A DNA stretch of 5,989 nt from an archaeon (GCA_005240025.1 SBBK01000159.1:1-5989); one strand, 5' to 3'. Shown: positions 1 to 5,797, counted from the stretch's first letter. Translations and numbers: made by a program. Notes: a model not told the origin generated them from the letters alone.

Positions 1-87
1 ATATCGGTTGCCGTTCTTGTAGGAACACTGGCTGTAAAATATTTCAGAAATGCGGGTAAAAAATTGTCTGGATACCAAGTTATCTAA
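1..87 (+). CDS. 3' end of a probable membrane-anchored protein (partial)
   Basis: Frame 1 is open from the window edge to TAA at 85-87, giving 28 residues. They comprise a short hydrophobic stretch (ISVAVLVGTLAV) followed by a basic segment (KYFRNAGKK) and a short tail ending YQVI. A hydrophobic helix followed by Arg/Lys near the C-terminus is typical of a single-span anchor whose tail stays in the cytoplasm, as in the 209-residue gene of this window. The body of the protein lies outside the window, so its function cannot be given. Its stop codon overlaps the stop of the convergent coiled-coil gene, the shared stretch being 80-87. The short open frame could be chance, but the coherent anchor-like composition and tight convergent end favour a real gene end. 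Confidence 0.55.
   Translation: MSVAVLVGTLAVKYFRNAGKKLSGYQVI
58..63 (-). terminator. Short T tract after the coiled-coil operon
   Basis: On the minus strand six T lie 17-22 nt past the TAA at 82-80, within the region opposite the convergent partial gene. This is a weak candidate for a T-tract archaeal terminator. Confidence 0.3.
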
Positions 88-982
88 AATGGACTGCGTT
101 CTCTGATTCAGCTTTGAATCTAAACTTTAGGTCATTGTATTCCAGCTCCATTTCTTTTTTTCTTTTGCTTATCTGCTCGTAATCCTGCTCCAGCTTTTCA
201 ATTTTGTCTCTGAGTTGACCAAGATCTGACTTAGCTACATCTCTTTCTGCCTTGAGATAAGCAAGAATTTCACGCACCTGCTGCAGCTCCTCTATTGCCT
301 CCTTTTTTCCCTTGTAGTCATGTTCCAGCTTCTTGTTCTTTATCACAAGTTCGCCTAGTTCTGCCTCAAGTACCTCTTTTTCAATTTTTAGGCGTGTCAA
401 AGACGCCTGAAAATCCCCCAACTGATCCTTTTCTTTCCTTTTTTCTTCAAGTTCAAATTCCACCTTTCTTGCTTTTGCCTGTATCTGCTCAAGTGATGAC
501 AAGAGCGCCTCCTTTTCTGACTTTAGGGCAATCACAGCAAATCTCATGGCTTCAACTTCATCACTGACTGCCTTTTTTTCGGCGTGCTCTTTTTCTGCAT
601 TCTTTATCTGCGCGCGGATTTCTTCGAGCTCTGTTTTGAGGTATTCTTTATCTGTTTTGAGATATTCAAGAACTGTTCTTACATCCTCAACTTGTTGCTT
701 TGCTGCAAGTTTCTCATCACATTCCTCTTGTGCCTGACTTGTTTTTTGTTCTAGTAACTTAATCTGCTGTCTTAATTCCTTGGTCTGGCATTCCATGGTC
801 TTGATGTCTGCGTTTATCTGCTGGCGTCGTGATTCTAGTTCATTTATTTGTGTTGTCAGATCATCAAAACACTCCTTTTCTTTTCTCCTTGTCTCACATT
901 CTATCTCTGTCTTTTTGATCTGCCATCTAAGCTCCAGAAGTTTTTTTTCTTCTTCACTGATTTGGGCTTGGATAGATGACAT
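80..982 (-). CDS. Long coiled-coil protein with 45-residue repeats, function unknown
   Basis: A 300-residue protein, almost entirely Glu/Lys/Gln/Leu-rich heptad-like helix, with no signal peptide or membrane helix, so predicted cytosolic. Residues 96-275 form four tandem units of exactly 45 residues. The core leucine of each unit falls at 108, 153, 198 and 243, inside motifs such as YLKTDKEYL, ALKSEKEAL, RLKIEKEVL and YLKAERDVA. Residues 51-95 look like a degenerate fifth unit. Four cysteines (29, 38, 65, 88) lie only in the N-terminal third. There is no Walker A, hinge or zinc hook, so it is not an SMC or Rad50 ATPase. It begins 6 bp after the stop of the 115-residue gene, so the two are probably co-transcribed. 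A scaffold or filament-forming role is a guess from architecture. Similarity to other coiled coils would be compositional and should not be used to name it. Confidence 0.88.
   Translation of the reverse strand: MSSIQAQISEEEKKLLELRWQIKKTEIECETRRKEKECFDDLTTQINELESRRQQINADIKTMECQTKELRQQIKLLEQKTSQAQEECDEKLAAKQQVEDVRTVLEYLKTDKEYLKTELEEIRAQIKNAEKEHAEKKAVSDEVEAMRFAVIALKSEKEALLSSLEQIQAKARKVEFELEEKRKEKDQLGDFQASLTRLKIEKEVLEAELGELVIKNKKLEHDYKGKKEAIEELQQVREILAYLKAERDVAKSDLGQLRDKIEKLEQDYEQISKRKKEMELEYNDLKFRFKAESENAVHFR
158..697 (-). repeat. Four tandem 135-bp (45-residue) coding repeats
   Basis: Within the coiled-coil gene, residues 96-140, 141-185, 186-230 and 231-275 align without gaps. Each unit has a hydrophobic position 3, then about ten residues later the x-L-K-x-E/D-K/R-E/D core, then an E/Q-L/I heptad, and a charged end rich in Lys and Glu. 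Some DNA similarity remains between the outer units (TTGAGATA-like segments near 253 and 657), which suggests internal duplication followed by drift. A more decayed copy probably covers 698-832. A period of 45 equals six heptads plus three residues, so each unit should carry one break in heptad phase. Confidence 0.75.
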
Positions 983-988
983 TTTGTC

Positions 989-1336
989 TTATTTTCGTAT
1001 AAAATTAATGTTTAGTGCATCCTGATCAAGTGCTATAATGTTATCAAATTCTTTAAAATTCTCTGGTCTTGTTTTATTTGAAACTTTAAATGCAGTAGGT
1101 GTCAAATTTTCAAACTGATTACTACCTGCCTGCAATGTCGCACTAGTCAACAATTCTTTAAATTCACTTAATTCAACTTCTTTTTTATTGATATCATCTT
1201 GCAATTGAAGCAGTTCCTGCTGTATTAAATCGGTATTTGATCTTAGACTCAATAGCATGTCTTTTGTACGATTGAGAGCAACAATCTCTAACCCACCAGG
1301 TGAATTTTGTTCGCGTTTGGGAATGATACCTGGCAT
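989..1336 (-). CDS. 115-residue hypothetical protein with central coiled coil
   Basis: I do not recognise this protein. It has a short Pro/Gly-rich start (MPGIIPKREQNSPGG), then about 50 residues (roughly 16-65) predicted as helix/coiled coil, with LLSLRS and QQELLQLQDDINKKEVEL-type spacing. A C-terminal segment rich in Asn, Phe and Ile follows (about 75-115, ending NINFIRK). There is no signal peptide, membrane helix or cysteine motif, so it is probably cytosolic. The ATG at 1336 is chosen because an in-frame TGA lies upstream and a TATA-like TATTATT sits 25 nt before it. It precedes the 300-residue coiled-coil gene by 6 bp, suggesting one operon and possibly a hetero-oligomeric complex. By eye it is more AT-rich than its neighbours. 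Confidence 0.8.
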   Translation of the reverse strand: MPGIIPKREQNSPGGLEIVALNRTKDMLLSLRSNTDLIQQELLQLQDDINKKEVELSEFKELLTSATLQAGSNQFENLTPTAFKVSNKTRPENFKEFDNIIALDQDALNINFIRK

Positions 1337-1357
1337 AAAAAAATTAACCTTGTATGG

Positions 1358-1364
1358 AATAATA
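1358..1364 (-). promoter_or_regulatory. TATA-like box for the coiled-coil operon
   Basis: On the minus strand this reads TATTATT, centred 25 nt upstream of the ATG at 1336, which is the archaeal TATA-to-start spacing expected for a leaderless mRNA. A run of seven T directly precedes the ATG and no Shine-Dalgarno motif is present. The match to the TATA consensus is weak. Confidence 0.4.
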
Positions 1365-1378
1365 CTACTTCATTGTTC

Positions 1379-1386
1379 AAAAAAAA
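1379..1386 (-). terminator. Oligo-T terminator of the CopCD-propeller gene
   Basis: On the minus strand the sequence after the TAA at 1402-1400 reads ATATCGTTTG followed by eight consecutive T, then GAAC. Archaeal RNA polymerase commonly stops at such T tracts without a strong hairpin. It lies 14-21 nt past the stop and ahead of the next gene's TATA-like box. Confidence 0.5.
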
Positions 1387-1399
1387 CAAACGATATTAA

Positions 1400-4126
1400 T
1401 TATTCTATTAATGATTCAAGTCTCTTGCTATCGCGAACGCTCTTAACAAAAAATAGCGAGGTAGCAACTATGCCTGCGGTAATGAGAGGTGCGACAATCT
1501 CATCGTATCTTATCACAAAAGTTGGCTGTGCTGACATTGACCCCGATGTGGGGTTCTCTGATATATTGATGCTGCCAAGCTTGTTTCCACGTTGTTCAAC
1601 AAACCAAATATCTCCATTCTTATCAGACGTTAAAAATTGTGTAAAACTTGACTTGGTTGGAATGTCAATTTCCCAAAACTCATCTTTGTATGGATCATAA
1701 ACACCAAGTTTGTCTGCGGTGTGTTGAGCTATCCAAATATTGCCAAACTTGTCTGGTGCCAAAGCAAACGGAAGCGAGTTTGGATCAGTGACAGAAATGG
1801 ACTCAAACGTGTTCAGAACTGGATTAAATTTACTTATGGCATGTCCAACATGTTCAGAAATCCAAATTGTACCGTCCGCATCTACAAATAACGCAAATGG
1901 TTCTTTCAGTGGAGTTTCTGGCATAAACTCGTCAATTTTTCCACTTTGGGGGTTGATCACACCGATTTTTCCACTTTGTGATTCGGCAAACCAAATATTC
2001 CCATTCGAGTCTCTTGACAGTGCGACAGGTCCAGATGGGTCTGTGGGAATCTTGAATTGCTCAAAATGATCATCTGCTTGGTTGTATTTTAACAGCATGT
2101 GTTGATCTACCAGTGCAACCCAAATGTTGCCAGCAAGGTCCGTCTCCAATGAAATTGGGATTGATTTTATGGGCAGTGGAATAATGGTAAATTCTTCCGT
2201 ACTGGGATCAAAATATCCTATTTTACCTTCGGGCGTATCTGTAAACCAAACCTTTCCCTTATCATCTATTTTAAGAAAAACACTCGTTTTGCCCTCAAAC
2301 TCGTATGGTGTAAACGAACTCTCAGGAATAGAATACCTCCACAGCTGTGGCTTTGAGGTGTCACTAATCCAGATGTTGTCGCCCTCATAAGCAGCATAAA
2401 GTGGAGCCGCACCAGCTGGAAGAGCAAACTCGGTTATCACTGTTTTCAGCTCGAATATGTGCGGTTTTATAAATACAGTAAAACTCACATCTTCGTTGGC
2501 ATGTTGGGTTCGTTGTGCTTCAACCTCAACATTCCACTTGCCTGAAAAGCCGATGGTCATCTTGCCCTCATACAGTAACTCGTTTTGTGTGTTTTTGATA
2601 AATGGAATCTCAATTGGCGCGATGTTTCTCTGCAGATTTGAAATCTTCATTTTGATGCTACTGACATCCTCAAGTGACTCTCCGTTTAATCCAAAAGCAG
2701 AAACAACAACATTGTTGGCACCGCTCTTAAATGGCTCAATGCTTACATCAAATCTGACATTCTCAGAAAAGACCGATGTCTGAAACACATCATACGCCTG
2801 TGCAGCTGCTTGCTGTGTTTGAGCCGTCGGCAGGGAAGCGTTTGTAAGCAATGCCACTGCTCCAAGTAAAATTATGCCAAGTGCTGCCTCACTTCTTAGT
2901 GATTTTTTCAACCTTTTGTGGACGACAACAGAGTTTACATTCTCAGACGATTTCTGTATTCTAAATTGATTGTAACCACCATGTGCAACCATCATTGATG
3001 CAACAATTATTTTTGCGATAATCAGAAATCCATAATATGACTGGCTCAGTGATGCAAGATCATCTTCTAGTATCCACAAAAGTACAGGGCCCGTGATTAT
3101 CAAAACCCCCACCGCTATGGTGGCCATTGAAGAAAATCTAGGGATGGCCATCAGCGTCATGATCTCTTTTTTGTCTTCAACCAGTTTGGACAAGGCAGGC
3201 AGCAAAATGAATCCAAAAAATATCACGCCTCCAATCCAAACTGATGCAACAAGATTGTGTACATAATCAATAACTACGGCTGAAATCTGTTCGGTTGCTG
3301 TGCCATGACCCATTACTGTTGATGTGCCAATTAGTAACAATGCCAGACTGAGAATCAATCCATGCTTTTTCGATGAGACACCGGGTTTATTCTCAATCAG
3401 AAACCATACCGCAAGTAAAATTACAGTTATTGCCATTCTGAATATCCAAACAGAACCAAAAGATGTCTGCAGAACGCTGGATGCTGATGTCTCAAGGCGT
3501 ATTGTTTGTACAACAAGTATTAGTATGTTTGATGCAAATACCAAAAACAGTGCTATTCCGGTAATTGCAGAAAACTTGGCGTGGTAATTTTTCTGCAGAT
3601 CCGCAAGATTTTCCTTAATCAAATTTTTTCTCTGTGATGCTGTCCAAATTACTAAGGAGGAAACTGATGCACCAAGTACAATCACTTGGCCCACAAGTCC
3701 TGGGAATCTTGCACCTGCTTCTGGGAAGTAAATTGATTCTGAGAGGTCTTTTTGTTTTGGGGGAGGAACACTCACATTGCCCACTCCAAATACAAAAGCC
3801 TCGTCCACCAGATGCCCATCCACTTTGGAGAGCACCCTGCTTGTGACAGTGTAGATGCCGTCCTTTAGCGGCGGTGTGGTCACAGCAAGTGATGCATCAT
3901 CAAAATATTGCGTGTCTCTGTTGTCTATTTGGCTACCATTATTATCAAATACCTTGATGACAGAAAAATCAATCTCAATTGCTTCTGAATAATGGATCAC
4001 TACCTGTGTTGTTCCAGCTGATATTGTTGTGGATTGGGATGGATTTGACGACATTATAACAGGATGAGCATATGCTACCGGAATGAAAACAAAAATCAAT
4101 GACGAAATAAATAGAAATTTCTTCAT
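1400..4126 (-). CDS. CopC-CopD fusion with Ig-like domain and seven-bladed propeller
   Basis: A 908-residue membrane protein, likely for copper binding or import. Signal peptide 1-20 ends AYA|HP, so the mature protein starts with His. The CopC-like domain (about 21-117) keeps His21, Asp103 and His105, equal to mature positions 1, 83 and 85, the known Cu(II) site of bacterial CopC. The Met-rich Cu(I) site is absent. The CopD-like region (about 141-430) has eight hydrophobic helices, with His274 (GHG), His290 (HNLVASVWIGG) and His382 (AHGGYNQFR). Residues about 440-557 look like the YtkA/FixH-type beta domain that follows CopCD in YcnJ-like proteins. Residues 563-856 form seven GNIWF-type blades with Trp at 586, 627, 669, 712, 755, 798 and 841, as in streptogramin lyase-like propellers. 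A final helix (about 877-895) and basic tail anchor it. CopC and CopD calls are strong; the propeller's role is unknown. Confidence 0.93.
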   Translation of the reverse strand: MKKFLFISSLIFVFIPVAYAHPVIMSSNPSQSTTISAGTTQVVIHYSEAIEIDFSVIKVFDNNGSQIDNRDTQYFDDASLAVTTPPLKDGIYTVTSRVLSKVDGHLVDEAFVFGVGNVSVPPPKQKDLSESIYFPEAGARFPGLVGQVIVLGASVSSLVIWTASQRKNLIKENLADLQKNYHAKFSAITGIALFLVFASNILILVVQTIRLETSASSVLQTSFGSVWIFRMAITVILLAVWFLIENKPGVSSKKHGLILSLALLLIGTSTVMGHGTATEQISAVVIDYVHNLVASVWIGGVIFFGFILLPALSKLVEDKKEIMTLMAIPRFSSMATIAVGVLIITGPVLLWILEDDLASLSQSYYGFLIIAKIIVASMMVAHGGYNQFRIQKSSENVNSVVVHKRLKKSLRSEAALGIILLGAVALLTNASLPTAQTQQAAAQAYDVFQTSVFSENVRFDVSIEPFKSGANNVVVSAFGLNGESLEDVSSIKMKISNLQRNIAPIEIPFIKNTQNELLYEGKMTIGFSGKWNVEVEAQRTQHANEDVSFTVFIKPHIFELKTVITEFALPAGAAPLYAAYEGDNIWISDTSKPQLWRYSIPESSFTPYEFEGKTSVFLKIDDKGKVWFTDTPEGKIGYFDPSTEEFTIIPLPIKSIPISLETDLAGNIWVALVDQHMLLKYNQADDHFEQFKIPTDPSGPVALSRDSNGNIWFAESQSGKIGVINPQSGKIDEFMPETPLKEPFALFVDADGTIWISEHVGHAISKFNPVLNTFESISVTDPNSLPFALAPDKFGNIWIAQHTADKLGVYDPYKDEFWEIDIPTKSSFTQFLTSDKNGDIWFVEQRGNKLGSINISENPTSGSMSAQPTFVIRYDEIVAPLITAGIVATSLFFVKSVRDSKRLESLIE
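1559..2440 (-). repeat. Seven beta-propeller blade repeats (Vgb/NHL-like)
   Basis: Residues 563-856 of the CopCD fusion carry seven degenerate repeats. Each has a G-x-I/V-W-F/I/V core, then a K-I/L-G-x-x-(D/N)-P strand and a loop ending in Phe. The core Trp residues are separated by 41, 42, 43, 43, 43 and 43 residues, which matches one blade per repeat and a closed seven-bladed ring. The most canonical blades contain WFTDTPEGKIGYFDP and WFAESQSGKIGVINP. The family includes virginiamycin B lyase, but catalytic residues could not be assigned here and antibiotic lyase activity is not implied. Confidence 0.85.
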
Positions 4127-4150
4127 TTACTGTTCAGTAGTCATTTTGCT

Positions 4151-4158
4151 AATTTAAA
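4151..4158 (-). promoter_or_regulatory. TATA box of the CopCD-propeller gene
   Basis: On the minus strand it reads TTTAAATT, a good archaeal TATA element, centred about 28 nt upstream of the ATG at 4126. This would place the start of transcription within a few bases of the start codon. No Shine-Dalgarno motif is visible before the ATG. Confidence 0.6.
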
Positions 4159-4161
4159 CAA

Positions 4162-4185
4162 TCTACCAGTTTGATGGTTCTACCA
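4162..4185. promoter_or_regulatory. Candidate operator in the divergent promoter region
   Basis: TCTACCA occurs twice as a direct repeat (4162-4168 and 4179-4185) with 10 bp between. TGGT at 4175-4178 forms inverted pairs with the ACCA at either side. The element lies between the two opposing TATA boxes, just upstream of both core promoters, where a shared activator or a metal-responsive regulator could bind. No regulator family is recognised and the elements are short, so this is tentative. Confidence 0.3.
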
Positions 4186-4197
4186 CTTCCACAAAGT

Positions 4198-4204
4198 AAA
4201 TAAT
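4198..4204 (+). promoter_or_regulatory. TATA-like box of the 209-residue secreted protein gene
   Basis: AAATAAT is centred 26 nt upstream of the GTG at 4227, the spacing expected if transcription begins at or beside the start codon. No Shine-Dalgarno motif precedes the GTG. Together with the opposing TTTAAATT box it makes the 100-bp gap a compact divergent promoter. Confidence 0.45.
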
Positions 4205-4226
4205 GCGAATGTAAGTACAGAAAAGC

Positions 4227-4856
4227 GTGAAGACTTTTTTGGTAATATTTTTCACAGCTATGCTGGTTAGTGCTATTTATCCTGCTTTTGCGCACAAAAC
4301 TATTGCAGTCGAGCAGTACGAAATCGAGGTGGGCTGGCGTGACGAGCCACCCCTGACAAATCAACAAAATGCTATAACCTTTGTAATCACAGAGGGTGAC
4401 GAAGTAAAATCTGGCGTAACAAACGCCTTCAAAAATCTAGATGCAGCAGTCAGCTCAGGCAGCGTTACAAAAACACTTGATATTCTTTCAGATGTCAAGG
4501 CTGGTCATTATTTTGCAAAAATAATCCCTACAAAAACCGGCTCCCTCACTATCATTCTACAGGGAACCATAAATGGCATCCAAGTTGATGAAAAGATTGA
4601 GGTTGAAGATGTGGAAAGCATAGATATTCTTGCGTTCCCATCTGCCGGCTCGGTACAGGCACAGGAGGTCTCTGCCCTTAAGAATGCCATGTCGTCCCTG
4701 CAAAAAGACATCTCCGAAATCAAATCTAAAGTGGGTAACGCTGGGGCTGGAACAAATGCTGACCTGTCAAAATCCTATGACTTGGCAATGTTTGCGATGG
4801 CCATTGGCGCAGCAGGTATAATACTGGCAGTAATCTCGATGATAAAAAGAAAATAA
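4227..4856 (+). CDS. Secreted, C-terminally anchored protein, possible copper accessory
   Basis: A 209-residue surface protein. Residues 1-22 are a signal peptide (MKTFLV... ending AFA), leaving His23 as the likely mature N-terminus. The next part contains VEQYEIEVGWRDEPPLTNQQNAITFVI, a pattern found in bacterial secreted proteins encoded near CopC/CopD, followed by beta-rich sequence to about 130, resembling an Ig/YtkA-type fold. The only other histidine is His94 (AGHYF). Residues about 143-168 can form a short coiled coil, a Gly/Ala linker follows, and a helix at about 184-205 ends in KRK, so the domain faces outward. The start is GTG: an in-frame TAA lies upstream at 4212-4214, and the next ATG (Met12) would destroy the signal peptide. 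It is divergent from the CopCD fusion, supporting shared regulation and a copper-related role, which remains inference. Confidence 0.85.
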   Translation: MKTFLVIFFTAMLVSAIYPAFAHKTIAVEQYEIEVGWRDEPPLTNQQNAITFVITEGDEVKSGVTNAFKNLDAAVSSGSVTKTLDILSDVKAGHYFAKIIPTKTGSLTIILQGTINGIQVDEKIEVEDVESIDILAFPSAGSVQAQEVSALKNAMSSLQKDISEIKSKVGNAGAGTNADLSKSYDLAMFAMAIGAAGIILAVISMIKRK

Positions 4857-4885
4857 GAATTCTAAAGTCTTGGAATAACTTTAGA
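4843..4885 (-). terminator. Stem-loop plus T-rich tract ending the cupredoxin gene
   Basis: TCTAAAGT (4861-4868) and ACTTTAGA (4878-4885) are perfect 8-bp inverted arms with a 9-nt loop. The structure covers the last codons and the TAG stop (4864-4862) of the minus-strand cupredoxin gene. On that strand it is followed by a T-rich run (ATTCTTATTTTCTTTTT, 4860-4844), resembling an intrinsic terminator. The same stem lies 5 nt past the TAA of the convergent plus-strand gene, so it could serve both, although T enrichment is weaker on that side. Confidence 0.5.
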
Positions 4886-5743
4886 TCTTGTTGTGATTGC
4901 AACAATGCTTACTGCTGCAACAGCAAGAACAATCATGGCAATTGGACCAAATTCAGGTACGACGTTTAGTGATACTGTCTCACCCTTGGGGCCTGTCCAA
5001 TTTGCATCATCGCCGGGAAGTCCGAGACCAGCTATGGTCACTTGCACATCCACGGGGTTGCCAGAACTCAAAGCGGCCGTTGTAAATTCCGCTATTCCAT
5101 TATGGGAGTGTTGCCCTGTTTCGGACAAGACCTGTTGGCCGTCCTGTGTCGCGGTAACATCAAAGTTAACATGCTGGATTGGTGTTCCGTCTGCATTTAC
5201 TATCTCTACTGTCAGAGCCAATTCCTCACCCTGAGTCGGTGCGCCTGATTCGACTTCGATCATCAATGATCCATCGGCAGTCATTGCTGTCACATAGCCT
5301 TCTTGCTCCATTTCACCTTCAAGTGTTTCGCCTTCTTCATGCGCCGTTTCTTCCTCTGCATGCGCCTCTTGTACTATTACTGTACCCTGCATCCATGGAT
5401 GCACAAGGCAAAAGTACGGATAGTCGCCTGCTTCCTCAAACACGTGCGAGAAGGTTGCCCCTGCCATGAAAAGCTGGCTGTCAAATATTCCATCTGGACC
5501 GCCATCAAGCGTTCCACTGGTAACTGTGTGTGCTGCTGTGTCGTCGTTTGTCCAAGTCACTTCACTTCCAACGTCAATGGTTACCTCAGCGGGAACGTAG
5601 CACTCGTTTGTTGCTTCACATCCCTCTGTTGATGACCCAGCTGGAATGCTCACCGCCACATTTGCATGATCTGCAAAAACAGAGGGAGCAACTGCCATCA
5701 AAGCAAACATTGCAAAGATGGAGCCTATAGCTATTGTCTTCAT
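4862..5743 (-). CDS. Secreted cupredoxin (plastocyanin/amicyanin-like) with PEFG-CTERM tail
   Basis: A 293-residue surface blue-copper protein. Signal peptide 1-24 (SVFA|DH). The cupredoxin domain (about 28-125) has all type-1 copper ligands: His72 (AAHTV), Cys112, His115 and Met118 in CLVHPWM. The C-x2-H-x2-M ligand loop has amicyanin spacing. Cys42 and Cys48 flank a short insert and may form a disulfide. An acidic linker (about 126-149: 11 Glu, two His) leads to an Ig-like domain (about 151-260) with QHSHNG. The tail has PEFG at 263-266, a hydrophobic helix and a basic end (RSKVIPRL): the PEFG-CTERM signal of Thaumarchaeota, thought to be processed by an archaeosortase-type enzyme. A likely role is extracellular electron transfer around ammonia oxidation, or copper binding; the partner is unknown. 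It has its own promoter and converges on the 209-residue gene. Confidence 0.95.
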   Translation of the reverse strand: MKTIAIGSIFAMFALMAVAPSVFADHANVAVSIPAGSSTEGCEATNECYVPAEVTIDVGSEVTWTNDDTAAHTVTSGTLDGGPDGIFDSQLFMAGATFSHVFEEAGDYPYFCLVHPWMQGTVIVQEAHAEEETAHEEGETLEGEMEQEGYVTAMTADGSLMIEVESGAPTQGEELALTVEIVNADGTPIQHVNFDVTATQDGQQVLSETGQHSHNGIAEFTTAALSSGNPVDVQVTIAGLGLPGDDANWTGPKGETVSLNVVPEFGPIAMIVLAVAAVSIVAITTRSKVIPRL

Positions 5744-5758
5744 TGGGTTTTATCAAAC

Positions 5759-5792
5759 CAGAGATCCATAAAAATCCTTATTCTAATCTCTG
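5759..5792. promoter_or_regulatory. Inverted repeat flanking the cupredoxin TATA box
   Basis: CAGAGAT (5759-5765) and ATCTCTG (5786-5792) are perfect 7-bp inverted arms with 20 bp between them, and the TATA-like box sits inside. This arrangement could be an operator that blocks or recruits TBP/TFB, but it could also be chance. No known archaeal regulator motif is recognised. Confidence 0.3.
5767..5775 (-). promoter_or_regulatory. TATA-like box of the cupredoxin gene
   Basis: On the minus strand it reads ATTTTTATG, centred 28 nt upstream of the ATG at 5743, consistent with a near-leaderless transcript. It lies in the 54-bp gap after the upstream partial gene, so the cupredoxin probably has its own promoter. 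Confidence 0.5.
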
Positions 5793-5797
5793 TCTAG

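Noticed and set aside
80..982. SMC/Rad50-type chromosome protein
   Set aside because: Only coiled coil is present. No Walker motifs, hinge, signature or CXXC hook were found, and at 300 residues it is far too short.
1257..1700. 147-residue plus-strand open frame
   Set aside because: It runs antisense over two better-supported minus genes, the terminator and the intergenic gap, and reads as a shadow of the propeller coding region.
1559..2440. Virginiamycin B (streptogramin) lyase, an antibiotic resistance function
   Set aside because: Only the propeller repeat pattern is shared. It is fused to copper domains, catalytic residues cannot be assigned, and a propeller alone does not imply lyase activity.
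4127..4144. Five-codon upstream frame (ATG ACT ACT GAA CAG TAA) ending directly before the CopCD start
   Set aside because: The TATA box at 4151-4158 predicts transcription starting near 4130, downstream of this ATG, so it would not be transcribed in full.
4149..4367. 72-residue minus-strand open frame across the divergent promoter
   Set aside because: It overlaps the TATA boxes and the signal-peptide region of the plus-strand gene, and its sequence lacks any coherent protein-like pattern.
4893..5730. Several plus-strand open frames of 62-113 residues opposite the cupredoxin
   Set aside because: All are antisense to a gene with intact copper ligands, signal peptide and PEFG tail. Their translations are Cys/His/Arg-rich, as expected of shadow frames.
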